Notes: generated by a model not told the origin, from the sequence alone. A stretch of 64,000 bases of DNA from Clostridiales bacterium (GCA_021204025.1 JAJQAC010000086.1:23610-87609); one strand, 5' to 3'. Positions 17,598-27,449 are shown, counted from the stretch's first letter. Numbers and translations: made by a program.

Positions 17598-20285
17598 TAC
17601 TTCGTTGGCATCTTTCTGTGATTCTCTTTCGCCTTTACATTCTTCTATCTCACTATTCTGATCATATTCATTTTCAGGATTTTGTTCTTCTTCGCACTCA
17701 TACTCTTCTTCACTGTATTCGTTATCATCGTCCTCATACTCGATGATCTCAAAATCGTCGTCCCAGCGCTCTCTGCGTCTCCGGGCCGTCCATTCGCTGA
17801 TGCCAAATGCGGCCACAACCAGCAGTGCAATCACTGTGATCACGGCGCCAGCCTTTAATCCCCGTGGGAAATAATGGAGTTCTACGGTGTGTGTCCCGAC
17901 CCCGACCGGCACCGCGAGAAACGCGCCCAACATCCTGGACAACAGGACTTCCTCCCCGTCCACGGTCGCGGTCCATCCCTCGTCATAGGGGATGGTTGTA
18001 AATAAATAACCGCCGCCGCCCGCGTTTACCGTTCCTTTCAGGGAGGTATCGGTCCACTCTGTTACGCTCCAGGGATATCTGCCCAGTTCCTCGCAGATTG
18101 CCGAAAGTCCCTCCTGCGAGACCCGGTAGATACCGGCCTGCATCGTCACGTCTGTCTGCGTCGTCGAGAGCACGACTTCCTGCCCCGCCGGGCAAAATCC
18201 CAGACTCAGGAGGTATCCGCGATCCACATGTTCGTAATTTTTCGTCGTATCCGCGGTCATGACGCTTACATCCGTAATCTTTTTGTCCGTCACATACGCG
18301 TAATAAACGCCACTTTCCGCCGGGATAAAGGTCATGCTTTTTCCCTCTCCCCAGACGTCCTGCATCAGATAGAAAAACTGCGGTGCGCCCACGCTGTCCG
18401 CCAGAGAATTCTGCACATCCGCGGGATTTCCCAGATCGATATTCCAGCGGTTCTCCCAGCCCTCATCCACTACAAAGCCCAGAGGAAGCGTGTAAGTGTT
18501 TTCACAGAGCCAGGTTCCATTCTCCTGCGCAACCACCGTCTTTAACCCGTCTTCGTCCGGCTCCTCCGAATAGATGCCGTACCTGACATTCAGGAGCGCC
18601 TCCGTAAGAGGCGTCGTCCCTTCCGCGCCGTATGCGTTGGTCGAACTCTCGCAGCCCAGCTTTTTCATCAGAGAAGACATGTCCGCGCTCGCCATCGACG
18701 AGAAGAGTGAAATCGAGGGAAAATTCATCCATGCGCCGTCGTTCTTCGTCTTGCTGCTGATTTTCTTCATACGGAAGAATTCTTCCGACTGCTCCCGCGC
18801 CAGTCCTGCCAGCGTCCGCACATCCTCATTATCCTTCGTATAAGCGGTCCGGCTGGTCGTCGTCACGCTGGTCACAGCCATATTAACGGCCGCCTCCAGT
18901 GAGACCACAAAAAGTGCCGCCAGCAGAGCCGCGACACGACATCCCGGCCCTTTCCGGTAAAAACATATGACGGCGAGATATAACGCCAGAAAAACGATTG
19001 CCACGTAAAATACGAAAAAATGAAAATGCTCCTGAGTCACCAGCTTCTGAGCCAGGATGATAAAGATCACCGCTCCCCAGAATGCCCCGTAGATCTGCTT
19101 TTCCGAAAAATCCTCCACATGCTGACACGCCCGGCAGCAGATCACCAGCATCAGAAAAATATAGATATAGGACTGACGGCAGGGAAGGCTGTTCGGATAA
19201 TGGAAACCATGCCAGATGAAATTCGGGATATTCATCGCGAAGCTTCCCAGCAGAATCAACAGCAGCACACAATAGACGGCTTTTTCCTTTACGGATATCT
19301 TTTTCACCATCAGATACAACGTAAAAAGCAAAAATACCGCTACGCCGCAGTAGATATTCGGCCAGTGATCCAGGCCGATCTCCGACTCGACATTACCAAT
19401 ATGCCGCGCGATCATGTCGAAAATGGAAAAATACTCGGTAAAAGTTGTGGGGAACTTACTGTCCCCCGAAGCAGTCGACTGCAGTGTGTAGATCTCCGGC
19501 AGTAGCGTCACCGCCGCGAGCGCTCCGGCCAGAAGTGAAGACACGCCAAACTGCAGCCATCTCGTCACAAACTTTCTGCGGCTCATCCTGTCTTCCAGCA
19601 CCAGCAACGCGATGAAATCAAGCACCATGAAGATGCAGGTCATGATCGAGATGTAATAATTAGAAAAGATCGACAGCCCCAGAAATATCGTATATTTCAG
19701 GCACCTGCCCTCATGCACCAGTTCCTCCAGCGCCAGCACTATTAACGGGAAGAGCACAATGCAGTCCAGCCACATGATATTCCAGCTGTACGCTGCCATA
19801 TAACCGGACATCGCGTAAAAGATGCCGAAAAAAGCGACTCCTACATGATCCGTATGGCAGTGCTTTTTGAGATACCAGGCCATCGTCACACCGGCCAGGC
19901 CAGTCTTAAACACGATCAGATAGGTCATGAATTCCAGGACATAAGCCTTTGGACACAGGTATAACAGCCAGTTAAACGGACTCGCCAGATAATACGAATA
20001 CAGCGCCGCAAAATTCACTCCCATCCCGATATCCCAGCTGTAGAGCAGGCTTCCCCCTGTCCTCAGCTTGTACTGGAATTCTGAAAAAAAAGGCGCATAC
20101 TGATGATACATATCCGTCCGCAAAAAGGACTCTTCCCCAAAGGGAAAGATTCCTCTCTGCACAAATATGATAATCATCAATATAACCGGTATCACGAATG
20201 ACAGCATCAGGCCGTCGCCGGATCGGATCACTTCTTCCCATTCCACCGCTTCCCGGAAACGGCGGCCCGTTTGATTTCGCCCCAT
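17547..20285 (-). CDS. YfhO family membrane protein
   Basis: A 912-residue polytopic membrane protein with about a dozen N-terminal helices, a large extracytoplasmic domain and a final helix. It matches the YfhO family (GT-C-like fold): the DMYHQYAPFFSEF and GGSLLYSWDIGMGVNF blocks near residues 55-95 and the C-terminal YDEGWTATVDGEEV, FLAVPVGVGTHTVELHYFPRGLKAG segment are typical. In Bacillus, YfhO works in lipoteichoic-acid glycosylation. After the last helix a Glu/Asp-rich tail of about 75 residues follows. Its final 17 codons are encoded by structured element C, which appears to have replaced the original 3' end. It lies 40 nt downstream of the aminotransferase gene. Confidence 0.87.
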   Translation of the reverse strand: MGRNQTGRRFREAVEWEEVIRSGDGLMLSFVIPVILMIIIFVQRGIFPFGEESFLRTDMYHQYAPFFSEFQYKLRTGGSLLYSWDIGMGVNFAALYSYYLASPFNWLLYLCPKAYVLEFMTYLIVFKTGLAGVTMAWYLKKHCHTDHVGVAFFGIFYAMSGYMAAYSWNIMWLDCIVLFPLIVLALEELVHEGRCLKYTIFLGLSIFSNYYISIMTCIFMVLDFIALLVLEDRMSRRKFVTRWLQFGVSSLLAGALAAVTLLPEIYTLQSTASGDSKFPTTFTEYFSIFDMIARHIGNVESEIGLDHWPNIYCGVAVFLLFTLYLMVKKISVKEKAVYCVLLLILLGSFAMNIPNFIWHGFHYPNSLPCRQSYIYIFLMLVICCRACQHVEDFSEKQIYGAFWGAVIFIILAQKLVTQEHFHFFVFYVAIVFLALYLAVICFYRKGPGCRVAALLAALFVVSLEAAVNMAVTSVTTTSRTAYTKDNEDVRTLAGLAREQSEEFFRMKKISSKTKNDGAWMNFPSISLFSSMASADMSSLMKKLGCESSTNAYGAEGTTPLTEALLNVRYGIYSEEPDEDGLKTVVAQENGTWLCENTYTLPLGFVVDEGWENRWNIDLGNPADVQNSLADSVGAPQFFYLMQDVWGEGKSMTFIPAESGVYYAYVTDKKITDVSVMTADTTKNYEHVDRGYLLSLGFCPAGQEVVLSTTQTDVTMQAGIYRVSQEGLSAICEELGRYPWSVTEWTDTSLKGTVNAGGGGYLFTTIPYDEGWTATVDGEEVLLSRMLGAFLAVPVGVGTHTVELHYFPRGLKAGAVITVIALLVVAAFGISEWTARRRRERWDDDFEIIEYEDDDNEYSEEEYECEEEQNPENEYDQNSEIEECKGERESQKDANEVVHDFTTSGEDIFHVGT

Positions 20286-20325
20286 ATCGGTTCTGTCTTA
20301 CTCCTGTCTTATCTTTGTCTTATTT

Positions 20326-21636
20326 TTACTCCTGACCTGCTTCCTTGCGGTCGGCCAGAATCTTCTCAATGCTCACCAGCTTCACGCACAGCGCGAACAG
20401 ATGCATCGCGAGCTTCAGATCCTCCAGCGGCGGGAACGACGGCGCGATCCGGATGCTGCTGTCGCGGGGATCCTTTCCATAGGGATAGGTTGCGCCGGCT
20501 TTGGTCATCACCAGCCCCGCTTTCTTACATTTCGCGACGATACGCTTCGCGCAGCCGTCCATCGAATCAAACGCCACAAAATATCCACCCCTGGGATTGC
20601 TCCAACGGCCGATCTCCAGGCCGCCCAGTTCCTCTGTCAGGATGTCCTGGATCGCCTCAAACTTCGGACGCAGGATATCCGCATGGCGCCGCATATGCTC
20701 AACCATACCGTGAATACCGCCAAAATAGCGCACATGACGCAACTGGTTCACCTTATCATGGCCGATCGTCTGGATCTTTAACTGCCGCTCAATGTCCTCC
20801 AGGTTATTGCGGGACGTCGCGATCGACGCGATACCGGAACCCGGAAATGTAATCTTCGAGGTCGATGAAAATTTATAAACCAGATCCGGATTACCCGCGC
20901 GCTTGCACTCCGCGAGGATCTCAATCAGATGATCCTGATGATCATCATACAGATGATGGATGCCGTAAGCATTATCCCAATAGATCCGGAAATCCGGAGC
21001 CGCCGGTTTCAGACGCGCAAAGCGGCGCACGGTCTCATCTGAGTAACTGATGCCGGTCGGGTTGGCGTACTTCGGCACACACCAGATTCCCTTGATACTG
21101 TCATCCTCAGCCACCAGTTTCTCCACCAGATCCATATCCGGTCCGGTCGCCGACATCGGGATGTTGATCATCTCGATCCCAAAATACTCTGTAATAGCAA
21201 AATGACGGTCATATCCCGGCACCGGACAGAGAAACTTCACCTTGTCCAGTTTGCACCAGGGAGTGCTTCCCATGACGCCGTGCGTCATCGAACGGGAAAT
21301 GGTATCAAACATGACGTTCAGGCTGGAATTGCCGTAAATGATGATATTATCCGGATTGACTTCCATCATATCTCCGATCAGTTCCTTTGCCTCCGGCGTA
21401 CCGGTCAGCACGCCGTAGTTACGGCAGTCTGTGCCGTCGTCACTGCTCAGATCGGATTCACTGTTCAGCACATCCATCATCCCCATCGAGAGATTCAGCT
21501 GCTCCAGACTCGGCTTCCCTCTGGACATATTCAGGCTCAGATCGCGGCCCTGGAACTCATGATATTTCACATTCAGTTCCCGGTACAGCGCCTGCAGTTC
21601 TTCGTTGCTCATCTCGGTATATGCTTTCATTTCCAT
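20326..21636 (-). CDS. Aspartate aminotransferase, PF12897-type
   Basis: A PLP-dependent fold-type I aminotransferase of 436 residues. It matches the group of aspartate aminotransferases distinct from AspC (PF12897 family): SRGKPSLEQLNLS near the N-terminus, YGVLTGTPEAKELI, IIIYGNSSLNVMFD, CVPKYANPTGISYSDETV, and FSSTSKITFPGSGIA with the PLP-binding Lys. It interconverts aspartate/oxaloacetate with glutamate/2-oxoglutarate. It is 104 nt downstream of gatB, so it could share the operon and supply aspartate for Asp-tRNA. A gapped inverted repeat lies in that 104-nt gap. Confidence 0.9.
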   Translation of the reverse strand: MEMKAYTEMSNEELQALYRELNVKYHEFQGRDLSLNMSRGKPSLEQLNLSMGMMDVLNSESDLSSDDGTDCRNYGVLTGTPEAKELIGDMMEVNPDNIIIYGNSSLNVMFDTISRSMTHGVMGSTPWCKLDKVKFLCPVPGYDRHFAITEYFGIEMINIPMSATGPDMDLVEKLVAEDDSIKGIWCVPKYANPTGISYSDETVRRFARLKPAAPDFRIYWDNAYGIHHLYDDHQDHLIEILAECKRAGNPDLVYKFSSTSKITFPGSGIASIATSRNNLEDIERQLKIQTIGHDKVNQLRHVRYFGGIHGMVEHMRRHADILRPKFEAIQDILTEELGGLEIGRWSNPRGGYFVAFDSMDGCAKRIVAKCKKAGLVMTKAGATYPYGKDPRDSSIRIAPSFPPLEDLKLAMHLFALCVKLVSIEKILADRKEAGQE

Positions 21637-21740
21637 AATTTCTCCTCTCAGAATGCCTGATAACCGTTCCGGCAGCGGGATACCACAGAACCATATCTCA
21701 TCCCGGAGCCGGTTACCATTTCTACAGTTTCATCCATGCT

Positions 21741-23177
21741 CTACGCTTCCAGTATTTCCTTCACCAGCGCGTTGACCACCGCCGGATCGGCCTTGCCCTT
21801 CATGGCGCGCATCGTCTGCCCGACGATAAAGCCCATCGCCTTCTGCTTTCCGGCTTTATAATCCGCGACAGACTGCGGATTTGCCGCAATAATTTCCTCA
21901 ATCTTTTTCTTTAACGCGTCCTCGTCGTTGACGACTTTCAGACCTTTTTCTTCTACATACTGCTCCGGATCTACGTCGTCGGTAAAGACTGCCTCAAAGA
22001 CGCCCCGCGCTACCGTGCGGTTGATTGTATTATTATGAATCAGATTTATTAATTTTGCAAGGTTCTCCGGTGAAAAGTTCAGACTTTCCACTTCCTGACC
22101 CCGCTCCTTTAACAGACGCATCGCGTCCGTCATCAGCCAGTTGGAGACTTCCTTCGGCTGTCCGCAGATCGCCACGGTCTCTTCAAAAAGATCCGCCAGA
22201 TGCTTGGAACCGGTCAGAATCTGCGCGTCATACTCCGGCAGCGCGTATTCCGACTGATAACGCGCCATCTTTTCCGTGCACATCTCCGGCTGTTTCGCTT
22301 TGACGCGCTCGATCCATTCGTCGTCGATCCACACCGGCACCAGATCCGGATCCGGGAAATAACGGTAGTCCTGCGCGTCCTCTTTGGAACGCATTGCATG
22401 CGAGGATTCCTTATTGTCATCCCATCTTCTCGTCTCCTGGATGACCTTTTTCCCTTCCTCCAGAAGCTCGATCTGGCGCTCCCGCTCACCCTCGATCGCC
22501 CGCGCGATCGCCTTGAATGAATTCAGATTCTTCATCTCGGTACGGGTGCCAAATGCTTCCGTCCCAACCTCACGCACCGACAGGTTGACATCTGCGCGCA
22601 TCGATCCCTCCTGCAGCTTGCAGTCCGACGCGCCCAGATACTGGATGATCAGGCGCAGCTTTTCCAGGTAGGCAATCACCTCATCCGCGCTCCTCATATC
22701 CGGTTCCGACACGATCTCGATCAACGGCACGCCGCTCCGGTTATAGTCTACCAGGGAAACATCCTCCCACTCGTCGTGAATGAGCTTCCCCGCGTCCTCT
22801 TCCATATGGATTTCGTGGATCCGGACCTTCTTAGTGCCGGCCGCCGTCTCGATCTCTACCCAGCCGTCATGACAGATCGGCAGATAGAGCTGAGAGATCT
22901 GGTAATTCTGCGGATTATCCGGATAGAAATAATTTTTACGGTCAAATTTACAATACTGATTGATCCCGCAGTTGGTTGCCAGACCAACCGCCAGCGCATA
23001 CTCCACGACCTGACGGTTTAAGACCGGCAGCGAACCCGGCATCCCGGTACAGACCGGACAGGTATGGGTATTGGGCGCTCCGCCAAACGCGGTGGAACAA
23101 CCGCAGAAAATCTTGGTTTTGGAGGCCAGCTCTACATGGACCTCCAGGCCGATGACGGTCTCATACTGTCTGCTCAT
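21741..23177 (-). CDS. gatB: Asp/Glu-tRNA(Asn/Gln) amidotransferase subunit B
   Basis: The kinase/tRNA-binding subunit of GatCAB, which phosphorylates Asp or Glu esterified to tRNA before amidation. Signatures: YETVIGLEVHVEL at the start, CPVCTGMPGSLPVLN, DRKNYFYPDNPQNYQISQ, and the C-terminal YqeY-like tail ending MRAMKGKADPAVVNALVKEIL. I start at 23177 (GGAGG seven nt upstream); the open frame runs to 23309, but that part overlaps gatA and is not homologous. gatA ends one nucleotide upstream, so translation is coupled. Confidence 0.97.
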   Translation of the reverse strand: MSRQYETVIGLEVHVELASKTKIFCGCSTAFGGAPNTHTCPVCTGMPGSLPVLNRQVVEYALAVGLATNCGINQYCKFDRKNYFYPDNPQNYQISQLYLPICHDGWVEIETAAGTKKVRIHEIHMEEDAGKLIHDEWEDVSLVDYNRSGVPLIEIVSEPDMRSADEVIAYLEKLRLIIQYLGASDCKLQEGSMRADVNLSVREVGTEAFGTRTEMKNLNSFKAIARAIEGERERQIELLEEGKKVIQETRRWDDNKESSHAMRSKEDAQDYRYFPDPDLVPVWIDDEWIERVKAKQPEMCTEKMARYQSEYALPEYDAQILTGSKHLADLFEETVAICGQPKEVSNWLMTDAMRLLKERGQEVESLNFSPENLAKLINLIHNNTINRTVARGVFEAVFTDDVDPEQYVEEKGLKVVNDEDALKKKIEEIIAANPQSVADYKAGKQKAMGFIVGQTMRAMKGKADPAVVNALVKEILEA

Positions 23178-23178
23178 A

Positions 23179-24711
23179 TCACTGCACCTCCTTTTTCCAT
23201 TCTGCAGAACCGGCGATCCCGCGCTGTCCCGCAGACTCACAACCGCCGTCCGCTTTCGCAAGCTCCGGAGCCTCATACGTACGGCTGCACTCAAACGCAT
23301 ACCCCGCACGGATCACATTCTTCTCCTTAAAACAGTCGCCGATCAGCTGAAGGCCAATCGGGAGTCCCTGCGAATCTCTGCCGCACGGCACCGTCATCCC
23401 CGGCAGTCCTGCCAGATTGACGGAGATCGTATAGATATCGCCCAGATACATCTGCAGCGGATCGCCCAGCGAATCACCGATCTTCGGTGCCGTAAAGGGA
23501 GACGCCGGTCCCAGGATCACATCGAAGCGCACAAACGCCTGATCAAAGGCTTTCTTAATCAGCGCCTTTGTGCGCAGCGCTTTCAGATAATACGCGTCGT
23601 AATAACCGCTGCTTAAGACAAAGGAGCCCAGCATAATCCGGCGTTTCACTTCCTCGCCAAAGCCCTCCGAACGGCTCTTCTTATACATATTGTGGAGTCC
23701 CTCATACTCCGCGGTCCGGTATCCGTATTTGACGCCGTCAAAACGTGACAGGTTCGAGCTCGCCTCCGCGGACGCAATCACATAATAAGCCGGAATCGCG
23801 TATTCCACCAGGCTCAGATCAAACTCCTCGACGACCGCGCCCTTATCCGCCAGCACCTTCGCCGCCGCCAGGATCGCGTCCTTCACCTCCGGATTCAGAC
23901 CCTCGCTAAAATAATCTCTTGGAATACCGATCCGCATCCCCCTGACATCATCCACCAGCGCTGAGGTAAAATCCAGATCCTCACGGGCAATCGATGTGCT
24001 GTCCTTATGGTCATGAGAGGCAATCGCTTCCAGTACCGTCGCGCAGTCGGTCACATCCTTCGCGATCGGCCCGATCTGGTCTAACGACGAACCGTAGGCA
24101 ATCAGACCGTAACGGGATACGGTGCCATATGTCGGCTTGATCCCGGTCACGCCGCAAAAGGAACTCGGCTGGCGGATCGAACCGCCCGTATCCGATCCTA
24201 GCGCGTAAAAGCATTCATTCGCTGACACTGCTGCGCAGGAACCGCCGGACGAGCCACCCGGCACATGATCCGGATTCCACGGGTTACGGGTCACGCCAAA
24301 AGCGGATGTCTCGGTCGTGCTTCCCATCGCGAACTCATCCATATTAGTCTTTCCCAGGATGATCGCCCCGGCCTTTTCCAGATTTAACACTGCCTCGGCA
24401 GTATAGGTCGGTTTGAAATTATATAAGATCTTCGAGCTGCACGTCGTAAGCAGCCCCTCCGTACACATGTTGTCCTTGATCGCCACCGGCACTCCGGCAA
24501 GCGGTCCCGTGAGCTCCCCGCTCTCGATCCTTTTCTGCACCTCAGCCGCGCGGGCGAGCGCTCCCTCCTCATCGACGGTCACATAGCAGTTTAAGAGCGG
24601 TTCCCGCTCCCTGATCTGTGCCAGCGCCGCTTTTGTCGCCTGGACCGCGGTCACTTCCCCGGCCTGGATCTTTTTGCCCAGCGAAACCGCTGTCAATTCT
24701 AAGATACTCAT
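23179..24711 (-). CDS. gatA: Asp/Glu-tRNA amidotransferase subunit A
   Basis: The amidase-signature subunit that frees ammonia from glutamine for GatB. Catalytic Ser-cisSer-Lys triad: Lys in GVPVAIKDNMC, and Ser residues in VPGGSSGGSCAAV and GSDTGGSIRQPSSFCG. The C-terminus carries a short Gly/Ala tail. Order gatC, gatA, gatB, with gatC 16 nt upstream. Confidence 0.97.
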   Translation of the reverse strand: MSILELTAVSLGKKIQAGEVTAVQATKAALAQIREREPLLNCYVTVDEEGALARAAEVQKRIESGELTGPLAGVPVAIKDNMCTEGLLTTCSSKILYNFKPTYTAEAVLNLEKAGAIILGKTNMDEFAMGSTTETSAFGVTRNPWNPDHVPGGSSGGSCAAVSANECFYALGSDTGGSIRQPSSFCGVTGIKPTYGTVSRYGLIAYGSSLDQIGPIAKDVTDCATVLEAIASHDHKDSTSIAREDLDFTSALVDDVRGMRIGIPRDYFSEGLNPEVKDAILAAAKVLADKGAVVEEFDLSLVEYAIPAYYVIASAEASSNLSRFDGVKYGYRTAEYEGLHNMYKKSRSEGFGEEVKRRIMLGSFVLSSGYYDAYYLKALRTKALIKKAFDQAFVRFDVILGPASPFTAPKIGDSLGDPLQMYLGDIYTISVNLAGLPGMTVPCGRDSQGLPIGLQLIGDCFKEKNVIRAGYAFECSRTYEAPELAKADGGCESAGQRGIAGSAEWKKEVQ

Positions 24712-24727
24712 CCTGCTGCTCCTTTCT

Positions 24728-25021
24728 CTAACCGATCGTCTTCGGCACCTTAAACGCCTGCTCCTTCATCTGCGGAGCATTTGCTAGGGTATCACTGCTG
24801 CCGTCACCGTTTGTCACCACATCCTCACGAAAAACATTGGTCACCGGAAATACATGAGACATCGGCTCCACGCCGGTTGTATCCAGCTCATTCAGTTTAT
24901 CAATATAGTCCAGCATCCGCCCCATATCCTTCTTGGCTGCTTCCTTTTCCTCTGCGGAAAGCTCCAGCTTTGCCAGGATTCCTACATATTCGATTGTCTC
25001 GTCATCTATGATATTTGCCAT
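24728..25021 (-). CDS. gatC: Asp/Glu-tRNA amidotransferase subunit C
   Basis: The 97-residue small subunit that stabilises GatA. Typical segments: [44 protein letters not shown], then NVFREDVV. The start has GAGGAG seven nt upstream. Second gene of the T-box operon, 127 nt after aspS. Confidence 0.95.
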   Translation of the reverse strand: MANIIDDETIEYVGILAKLELSAEEKEAAKKDMGRMLDYIDKLNELDTTGVEPMSHVFPVTNVFREDVVTNGDGSSDTLANAPQMKEQAFKVPKTIG

Positions 25022-25148
25022 GACTGGTCTCCTCTGATCTTATTTCTTCCTATATCTTTTATCAATCACATCATTATTACGATTTATCTTGTTCTCTCCA
25101 GTTATCTTTTTTCAGTCTCTCTGTCACTCATAACATCTGCCCGCGCTC

Positions 25149-26480
25149 CTACGGCTCCAGCCGTGTCACATCCCGCGGGAAGAGCGACGTCTCTCTTACA
25201 TTCTGCTCGTCCAGCAGCCGCATCGTCAGACGCTCCAGTCCGATGCCGAGTCCGCCGTGCGGCGGCATCCCGTATTTAAAGATCGAAATGTAGTCCTTCA
25301 TATCTTCCGGATTCATTCCCCGCTTCTCCATTTTTTCCACAATCATCGCGTAATCATGGATTCGCTGCCCACCGGTCGTGATCTCGATTCCTTTATACAG
25401 CAGATCAAAACTCAGGGTAAATCTCGGATCCGCCGGGTCGTCCATCGCGTAAAACGGACGCTTCTTGGAAGGATAATGTGTTACAAATACAAAATCGCTG
25501 CCATACTCTTCCTTAAAATACCGTCCGATCAGCTGCTCCTCCTCCGGTTCCAGATCGAAGGGATTGCGGATCTTACGGTTGTACTTCTCCGCCGCCAGCT
25601 CCTTCGCCCGGTCAAAACGCACCTGCGGGATCTGCGGGATCGTCGGCAGCTCCACCCCGAGAATCTTTAACTCCTTGTCATAATCTTTCTTTAACAGCTC
25701 CATCATATACATCAGAAATCCGGTCTCCATCGCCATGACGTCCTCAAAGCTGTCGATGTATCCCATCTCAAAATCCAGGCCCATATATTCATTCAGATGA
25801 CGCGTCGTGTTGTGCTTCTCCGCGCGAAAGACCGGAGCGACCTCAAAGACCCGGTCAAAGACGCCCACCATGATCTGCTTATATACCTGCGGACTCTGCG
25901 CGAGCTCTGCCTTTTTATTAAAATAATTCAGCTTGAAGACATTGGCTCCGCCCTCCGCGCCGCGGGAGACAATCTTGGGAGAATGAATCTCGGTAAAGCC
26001 CTGACTCGAGAGGAATTCACGGAATCCCCACACGATTCCTTCCTGGATCTTAAACTTTGCGCGTTCCCGGACATTTCTCAGTGATATCGGGCGCAGAGCC
26101 AGGCGAGTCTCCAGCGACGTGCCCATCTTCCATTTATTAATCGCGAGCGGCAGGATCTCGGCCGGCTCTGAAAGCACCCGCACAGCCTCCAGACGGATCT
26201 CAAAACCCTGCGGCGCGCGCTCCTCCGCCGCCACAACGCCTGTCACCTCGATCGCTGACTCCTCTTTCAGCTCCCGGATATCAAAATCCGCTTTCCCTTT
26301 CTCGTAAACACACTGAACCAGCCCCTCTGCCTTGCGCAGAATGACAAACGCGACGTCTCCCATATCACGGATATTATGCACCGCGCCGTTTAATTTTACC
26401 GTCTTTCCGGTATAATCGCCCGCAAGGATCTCGTGAATCTCCAGTGTTTCCTTCTTCTTTACTCCGGTTAAAAATTCCAT
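25149..26480 (-). CDS. aspS: Archaeal-type aspartyl-tRNA synthetase (likely non-discriminating)
   Basis: A class II synthetase of 443 residues, without the GAD insertion of bacterial AspRS, so of the archaeal/eukaryotic type. An N-terminal OB fold (VKLNGAVHNIRDMGDVAFVILR) is followed by motif 2 (FEVAPVFRAEKHNTTRHLNEYMGLDFEMGY) and motif 3 (GLGIGLERLTMRLL). Because GatCAB is co-transcribed, it probably charges tRNA(Asn) with Asp for transamidation, making the pathway an Asn-tRNA route. The ATG at 26480 has AGGAGG nine nt upstream; the open frame extends to 26732, but that leader crosses repeat elements A and B and is not coding. The T-box at 26733-27130 controls it. Confidence 0.93.
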   Translation of the reverse strand: MEFLTGVKKKETLEIHEILAGDYTGKTVKLNGAVHNIRDMGDVAFVILRKAEGLVQCVYEKGKADFDIRELKEESAIEVTGVVAAEERAPQGFEIRLEAVRVLSEPAEILPLAINKWKMGTSLETRLALRPISLRNVRERAKFKIQEGIVWGFREFLSSQGFTEIHSPKIVSRGAEGGANVFKLNYFNKKAELAQSPQVYKQIMVGVFDRVFEVAPVFRAEKHNTTRHLNEYMGLDFEMGYIDSFEDVMAMETGFLMYMMELLKKDYDKELKILGVELPTIPQIPQVRFDRAKELAAEKYNRKIRNPFDLEPEEEQLIGRYFKEEYGSDFVFVTHYPSKKRPFYAMDDPADPRFTLSFDLLYKGIEITTGGQRIHDYAMIVEKMEKRGMNPEDMKDYISIFKYGMPPHGGLGIGLERLTMRLLDEQNVRETSLFPRDVTRLEP

Positions 26481-26533
26481 TTTCATTCTCCTCCTGGTTT
26501 GCTTTCGCTGATTCCATGACCGGGACTTTACAA

Positions 26534-26613
26534 TCGAGTACGGAAAATCACCTACTCGTCCGCACGAACCGGACGCGGCGCGGCCGCAAAACTCCTTACC
26601 TGGCTCTGTGCAG
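26534..26613. repeat. Hairpin repeat family A, copy at 26.6 kb
   Basis: TCGAGTA (26534-26540) pairs with TACTCG (26553-26558), then a G/C-rich arm follows around GCGGCC-GCAAAACTCCTTA and CTCTGTGCAG. The block order is the same as at 63-150, with substituted stem sequences. It lies in the leader between the aspS T-box and the aspS start. Confidence 0.65.
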
Positions 26614-26672
26614 AAGCAAAGTGAGTAAGCAGGCTGCAAAGCAGCATCTTCCTCTCTGCGATCTGTGTTCTG

Positions 26673-26715
26673 CCCGAAGGCTTTTTGTTCCATAAGACAT
26701 ATTTTCCTATGAAAT
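26673..26715. repeat. Repeat family B, copy 1
   Basis: CCCGAAGG-CTTTTTG-TTCCATAAGACATATTTTCCTA-TGAA matches a block at 47833-47880 at most positions. It lies in the untranslated leader of aspS, next to a family A repeat, so the two modules may form one composite element. Function unknown. Confidence 0.6.
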
Positions 26716-26732
26716 AAAAAAGCCCCGGTCAC

Positions 26733-27130
26733 GGAATACTGTTACATACTCCGGGACGGGACATATTTGGTCAATCAAAACATGCTCCGCGGTACCACCC
26801 GCATTGAGACCGGCCAATGCAAAAACCGCTCTCCTCTCATGACACGTAACGAGTGCCTGACGGATACCCCTACCTCGCCTTTCTTTGTCTCATATCCCAC
26901 GATCCTGCCATTCTGTGATCCTGCGATATGGTAATGTTGTCAAAAATATCTGACTTCAATGATACAAAGAATCGTATCGAAATATCAGCTCCGGAGCGTT
27001 CCCTTTACCGAGTCCAACCTGACCGCGCTCTCAACCGGTGACGCCGTCTCTCTGTCGAAGTCCTGCTGGCAAGAGTCTCCTTCTACGCCTCTCGTGCTTT
27101 GCCGCACGTATCTGTATTTTCTGCAATGAA
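26733..27130 (-). ncRNA. T-box leader of the aspS-gatCAB operon
   Basis: On the minus strand the T-box sequence AATGCGGGTGGTACCGCGG (26787-26805) is followed by a terminator hairpin (GTCCCGTCCCGGAGTATG and its complement, then GGGGCTTTTTTA, 26722-26760). A long Stem I region lies upstream, with AGAGAGACGG near 27043-27053 and GGGAACGCTCC around 26994-27003. The specifier was not resolved with certainty. GGGAACG contains both GAA (Glu) and AAC (Asn), the two tRNAs served by GatCAB. Confidence 0.88.
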
Positions 27131-27177
27131 GTAATATCTGGTTTTGACCCTGATATCACAAAATGCAACTGGTCAAC

Positions 27178-27206
27178 ATAATATCACATCTGATTTTTAA
27201 TTGCAA
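27178..27206 (-). promoter_or_regulatory. Promoter of the T-box/aspS-gatCAB operon
   Basis: On the minus strand TTGCAA (27201-27206), a 17-bp spacer and TATTAT (27178-27183) form a good sigma-70 type promoter directly upstream of the T-box leader. Confidence 0.65.
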
Positions 27207-27351
27207 GGGTCAAACCGAACAACTTAAGAATCTAAAGTCTGAATTGTTATCATTCACCGGCGGAAAAGTGTCAAATGAATATCCGTAAAATATAATATTT
27301 CCCCAAAATGTCATCATAATCTTTTTGAGGGGAATTTTTTCCTAATGTATA

Positions 27352-27400
27352 CTAAAAGGCAAGATCAGACACATCTTTTTATGTATCTGACCTTGTCTTT
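27352..27400 (-). terminator. Intrinsic terminator after the enolase-superfamily gene
   Basis: The arms 27358-27374 and 27381-27397 form a long imperfect stem with an AAAAAG loop, followed by TTTTAG on the minus strand. It lies about 50 nt beyond the stop of the 27450 gene. Confidence 0.8.
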
Positions 27401-27449
27401 TTAAGGATTTTTTGCAAATTCTATATGTATCTTATATGAATCTATACTT

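Noticed and set aside
26481-26732. N-terminal extension of the AspS frame
   Set aside because: It covers repeat families A and B and part of the T-box terminator, so it is untranslated leader. The ribosome site lies at 26480.
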